Source: Acuticoccus kalidii
Lineage (GTDB): Bacteria; Pseudomonadota; Alphaproteobacteria; Rhizobiales; Amorphaceae
Direction of reading: 5' to 3'
Length of the DNA stretch: 64,000 bases
NCBI RefSeq assembly: GCF_021556395.1
Contig: NZ_JAKGCS010000005.1
Location: forward strand, 62,001-126,000
Both the position numbers and the translations under genes were made by a program. The notes beneath the pieces were generated by a model that saw nothing but the letters and a program-made list of their open reading frames with translations, was not told the DNA's origin and did not search any database. Below are positions 61,402 to 64,000 of the stretch, one piece after another. How positions within the stretch are numbered: position 1 is the stretch's first letter; every line of letters begins with the position of its first letter.

Positions 61402-62244
61402 TTGAAACTTCTGCGCTACGGCCCGGCGGGCCACGAAAAGCCTGGCTGCCTGCACACGGACGGCACGATCCGTGACCTGTCCGGCGTCGTCGCCGACATC
61501 TCGAGCGCGACGCTCTCCTCCGAGGTGCTCGCTCAGCTCATCGGGACCGACGTGTCGTCCTTGCCGGTCGTCGAGAATGCCGGTCGCATCGGCCCGTGCG
61601 TCGGCGCGCCGTCGAAGTGCGTCTGCATCGGCCTCAATTATTCCGACCATGCGGCGGAGACCGGCGCGACGCCGCCGAGCCAGCCGATCCTGTTCCACAA
61701 AGCCACCACCTCGATCTGCGGGCCGAACGACGATGTCGAGATGCCCCGCGGGTCCGAGGCGCTCGACTGGGAAGTCGAGCTCGCGATCGTGATCGGCAAG
61801 ACGGCGAAGTACGTCTCCGAGGCGGACGCGATGGACTATGTCGCCGGCTTCGCTCTCTTCAACGACGTGTCCGAGCGTGACTATCAGGTCCGCCGCGAAG
61901 GGCAGTGGACGAAGGGCAAGTCGCACGACACGTTCGGCCCGCTCGGCCCCTGGCTCGTCACGACCGACGAGATGCCCGATCCGCACAATCTGCCGATGTG
62001 GCTCGACGTCAACGGCGAGCGCCGTCAGACCGGCTCGACCTCGACGCTGATCTTCAACGTGCCGACGATCGTGTCCTACGTCTCCCAGTTCATGACGCTT
62101 CTGCCGGGCGACATCATCCCGACCGGCACCCCGCCGGGCGTCGCCATGGGCATGAAGCCGCCGAAATATCTCAAGGTCGGCGACGTCATGACGCTCGGCA
62201 TCGAGGGGCTCGGCGAGCAGCGTCAGACGGTGATCGCGGCATGA
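61402..62244 (+). CDS. Fumarylacetoacetate hydrolase family protein (possible diketo-deoxy-sugar-acid hydrolase)
   Basis: This 280-residue FAH-fold metal-dependent hydrolase/lyase has metal ligands Glu124 and Glu126 in LDWEVELAIVIGK and Asp155 in ALFNDVSERD. KSHDTFGPLGPWLVTTDE and PTGTPPGVAMGMKPP are highly typical of the subgroup that cleaves 2,4-diketo-3-deoxy-L-fuconate or -rhamnonate to pyruvate and lactate. The start is a TTG after GGGAGACGG, giving the family N-terminus MKLLRYG. It overlaps the next gene as ATGA. The substrate is inferred from relatives and from the SDR neighbour. Confidence 0.9.
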   Translation: MKLLRYGPAGHEKPGCLHTDGTIRDLSGVVADISSATLSSEVLAQLIGTDVSSLPVVENAGRIGPCVGAPSKCVCIGLNYSDHAAETGATPPSQPILFHKATTSICGPNDDVEMPRGSEALDWEVELAIVIGKTAKYVSEADAMDYVAGFALFNDVSERDYQVRREGQWTKGKSHDTFGPLGPWLVTTDEMPDPHNLPMWLDVNGERRQTGSTSTLIFNVPTIVSYVSQFMTLLPGDIIPTGTPPGVAMGMKPPKYLKVGDVMTLGIEGLGEQRQTVIAA

Positions 62245-63188
62245 CCGAAAAGGTCGACGTCCTCATCATGAATCGGCTTCTGCCGAGCTGTATCGAGGGG
62301 CTCGATGCGGCCTTCAACACGCACAAATATTTCGAGGCGTCCGACAAGGACGCCTTCCTCGCCGAGGTCGGCCCGAAGATCCGCGGCGTCGCGACGAGCG
62401 GCCATCTCGGCTGCCCGCCGGAAGTGATGTCGCGCCTGCCGAATCTCGAGATGATGGCGAGCTTCGGCGTCGGCTATGACGGCATCGACGTCGACGCGGC
62501 GCGCAAGCACGGCGTGCGCGTCTCGAACACGCCCGACGTCCTCAACGATGCGATGGCCGAGATCACCCTCGGCCTGATCATCGCGCTTTGCCGCGAGATC
62601 CCGCAGGCCGACGTCTATACCCGCGAGGGCAAGTGGGCCTCGAAGGGCAACTATCGCCTGACGCGGGAGCTGACGGGCAAGACGATCGGCATCATCGGCC
62701 TCGGCCGGATCGGCAAAGAGGTCGCGCGGCGCTGCCAGGCCTTCAAGATGCAGGTCGTCTATCACGGCCGCAACAAGCAGGAGGCCGAGCCCTATCCCTA
62801 CTACGCCGATCTCACCCAGATGGCGAAGGACGTGGATTGGCTCGTCAACATTGTGCCGGGCGACGCCTCGACCAACAAGATGATCAACCGCACCGTGTTC
62901 GACGCGCTCGGACCGGACGGACTGTTCGTCAATGTCGGCCGCGGTACCACGGTCGACGAGGCCGAGCTTCTCTCGGCGCTGAAGGAGAAGCGGATCGGCG
63001 GCGCCGCCCTCGACGTGTTCGAGGACGAGCCGAACGTGCCGGAAGGCTTCTTCGGGCTCGACAATGTGGTGCTGTCGCCGCACCAGGGCTCGGCGACGCA
63101 CAAGACGCGCTGGGCGATGGGCGATCTCGTGGTGCGCAATCTGAAGGCGCACTTCGCGGGCCTTCCGCTGATCAGCCCGGTCGCCTGA
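62241..63188 (+). CDS. 2-hydroxyacid dehydrogenase (glyoxylate/hydroxypyruvate reductase-like)
   Basis: This 315-residue NAD(P)-dependent enzyme has a Rossmann loop GIIGLGRIG (150-158). Catalytic Arg234 (NVGRGTTVDE), Glu263 (VFEDEPNVP) and His281 (SPHQGSATH) are complete. MMASFGVGYDGIDVDAARKHG is the usual N-terminal substrate-domain stretch. The ATG overlaps the FAH gene stop. It is the last gene of the operon and ends just before a strong terminator. It could reduce the pyruvate, glyoxylate or hydroxypyruvate produced by the pathway. Confidence 0.92.
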   Translation: MTEKVDVLIMNRLLPSCIEGLDAAFNTHKYFEASDKDAFLAEVGPKIRGVATSGHLGCPPEVMSRLPNLEMMASFGVGYDGIDVDAARKHGVRVSNTPDVLNDAMAEITLGLIIALCREIPQADVYTREGKWASKGNYRLTRELTGKTIGIIGLGRIGKEVARRCQAFKMQVVYHGRNKQEAEPYPYYADLTQMAKDVDWLVNIVPGDASTNKMINRTVFDALGPDGLFVNVGRGTTVDEAELLSALKEKRIGGAALDVFEDEPNVPEGFFGLDNVVLSPHQGSATHKTRWAMGDLVVRNLKAHFAGLPLISPVA

Positions 63189-63216
63189 TCTCACGATCGG
63201 CGACCCATGCGAAACG

Positions 63217-63244
63217 AGCCCGCCTGTCGAAGGCGGGCTTTTTT
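63217..63244 (+). terminator. Rho-independent terminator
   Basis: Stem AGCCCGCCT/AGGCGGGCT (63217-63225 and 63231-63239) with a GTCGA loop is followed by a run of T. The flanks GAAACGA and TCGTTTC extend the pairing. It ends the four-gene operon and may also serve the convergent lysE-type gene. Confidence 0.88.
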
Positions 63245-63259
63245 CGTTTCGAGCCCCCG

Positions 63260-63871
63260 TCAGCGGCCGGCGAGGGCGAGCGCCGAACCGAAGCCGACGA
63301 AGAGCGCGCCGGTCACGAGGTCCACCCGCCGCCGCATCGCGCGGTAGGCGCTCGCCACCCGGTGGTGGGTGAGCGACAGGACGAGAATGGTGTACCAGGT
63401 CGCCGAGATCGTGAGCATCACGGCGACGGCCGCGAGGCCGTGCCACCATGTCGGATCGGCGGGGAGCGCGGCGGCGAAGAGGCCGGCCACGAAGGCGGCG
63501 CTCTTCGGGTTGGCGATGTTGGTGACGAAGCCGAGGCGGAAGGCCCAGCCCGGCCCCTTGGTGGCGAGGTCGGTCTCGCCGAGACTGCCCGGTCGCCGGG
63601 CCTTCCAGATCATCCGCGCGCCGAGATAGGCGATATAGACCCCGCCGACGATCTTGAGGATCGCATAGGCGAGGGGGGCGGCGGTGAAGAGGGCCGTGAT
63701 GCCGAACGCGCCGGCGAGGCCCCAGAGCGCCGTGCCGCAGAGCGTTCCGGCGACCGAGGCGAATGCCGTGCGGCGCGAGCCGTTGATGGAGCAGCGGATC
63801 GCGACGAGGACATTGGGGCCGGGCGTGACGGCGGCCACGGTCCAGATGAGTGCGACGGTGACAAGGAACAT
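63260..63871 (-). CDS. LysE/RhtB-family amino acid exporter
   Basis: This 203-residue inner-membrane exporter has about six helices. The N-terminal family signature VTPGPNVLVAIRCSINGSRR is present. FRLGFVTNIANPKSAAFVAG is the second conserved block. ATG 63869-63871 with AAGGA upstream gives the canonical start MFLVTVALIW; a GTG at 63910 is less likely. It is convergent with the 2-hydroxyacid dehydrogenase operon. The exported compound (amino acid or related metabolite) is unknown. Confidence 0.9.
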   Translation of the reverse strand: MFLVTVALIWTVAAVTPGPNVLVAIRCSINGSRRTAFASVAGTLCGTALWGLAGAFGITALFTAAPLAYAILKIVGGVYIAYLGARMIWKARRPGSLGETDLATKGPGWAFRLGFVTNIANPKSAAFVAGLFAAALPADPTWWHGLAAVAVMLTISATWYTILVLSLTHHRVASAYRAMRRRVDLVTGALFVGFGSALALAGR

Positions 63872-64000
63872 GCCCGGATCCTTCGGAACGTCGCGAAGGA
63901 TTAGCACCACGCCGCGGGGCCGCCAACGGCTTCGTCGGTGCGAGAGGCGGTCGTGCTCGTGGTCGCGGTCCGGCCGGGGAGGCCCGTCGCCGACTAAGGA

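Overview
The window is GC-rich, densely coded DNA from an alphaproteobacterium, most likely of the order Hyphomicrobiales (Rhizobiales). The evidence is a bcsN gene divergent from bcsAB, a set of exo genes resembling those of succinoglycan producers (exoA, exoM, exoL, exoO, exoP, exoQ, exoF and exoY types), and the general style of the ABC-transport and catabolic operons. No rRNA, tRNA, CRISPR array, insertion sequence or integrase was seen, so this looks like ordinary chromosomal or chromid DNA. The assignment rests on gene content only.

Left arm (1-10 kb): a branched-chain-amino-acid/amide-type ABC uptake operon (nitrilase, binding protein, LivH, LivM, the last cut by the window edge) is divergent from a GMC oxidoreductase and a DUF4269 protein. 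Next come a D-2-hydroxyacid dehydrogenase (minus) and a plus-strand operon of amidohydrolase, FMN-dependent alpha-hydroxyacid oxidase and RraA-type protein. This is a small-acid catabolic island. 10-14.5 kb: a sulfate ABC importer (Sbp-CysT-CysW-CysA) behind an Rrf2-family regulator, with a clear operator-like dyad in front of the binding-protein gene. 14.7-16.3 kb: an Amj-type lipid II flippase and a Crp/Fnr-type regulator.

Centre (16.4-44.3 kb): an exopolysaccharide locus (galE, exoF-like, exoY-like, exoP-like, six glycosyltransferases, exoQ-like polymerase, exoK-like GH16 hydrolase), a second GH16 protein with three internal repeats, then a type-III-like cellulose synthase locus (bcsN divergent from bcsA-bcsB and a TPR protein) with a strong terminator. 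No bcsZ endoglucanase and no Wzx flippase were found.

Right-centre (44.5-57.2 kb): a four-gene minus-strand group (S45 penicillin-acylase-like amidase, GH3-type acyl-amido synthetase, alpha/beta-hydrolase-like protein lacking its nucleophile, thioesterase), then a second polysaccharide secretion set: Wzz/Wzc-like co-polymerase, WcaJ-type initiating transferase, outer-membrane export lipoprotein and a PilZ-TM-HlyD protein resembling Alg44. Both Wzc-like proteins have lost the Walker A lysine and the Walker B aspartate, so chain-length control here probably does not use tyrosine-kinase cycling. Both the cellulose synthase and the Alg44-like protein carry PilZ signatures, which points to c-di-GMP as a shared control signal.

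Right arm (57.2-64 kb): a DUF2254 membrane protein, a glutathione S-transferase, and a four-gene operon (beta-hydroxyacid dehydrogenase, SDR, fumarylacetoacetate-hydrolase family, 2-hydroxyacid dehydrogenase) resembling deoxy-sugar-acid degradation, closed by a strong terminator and a convergent LysE-type exporter.
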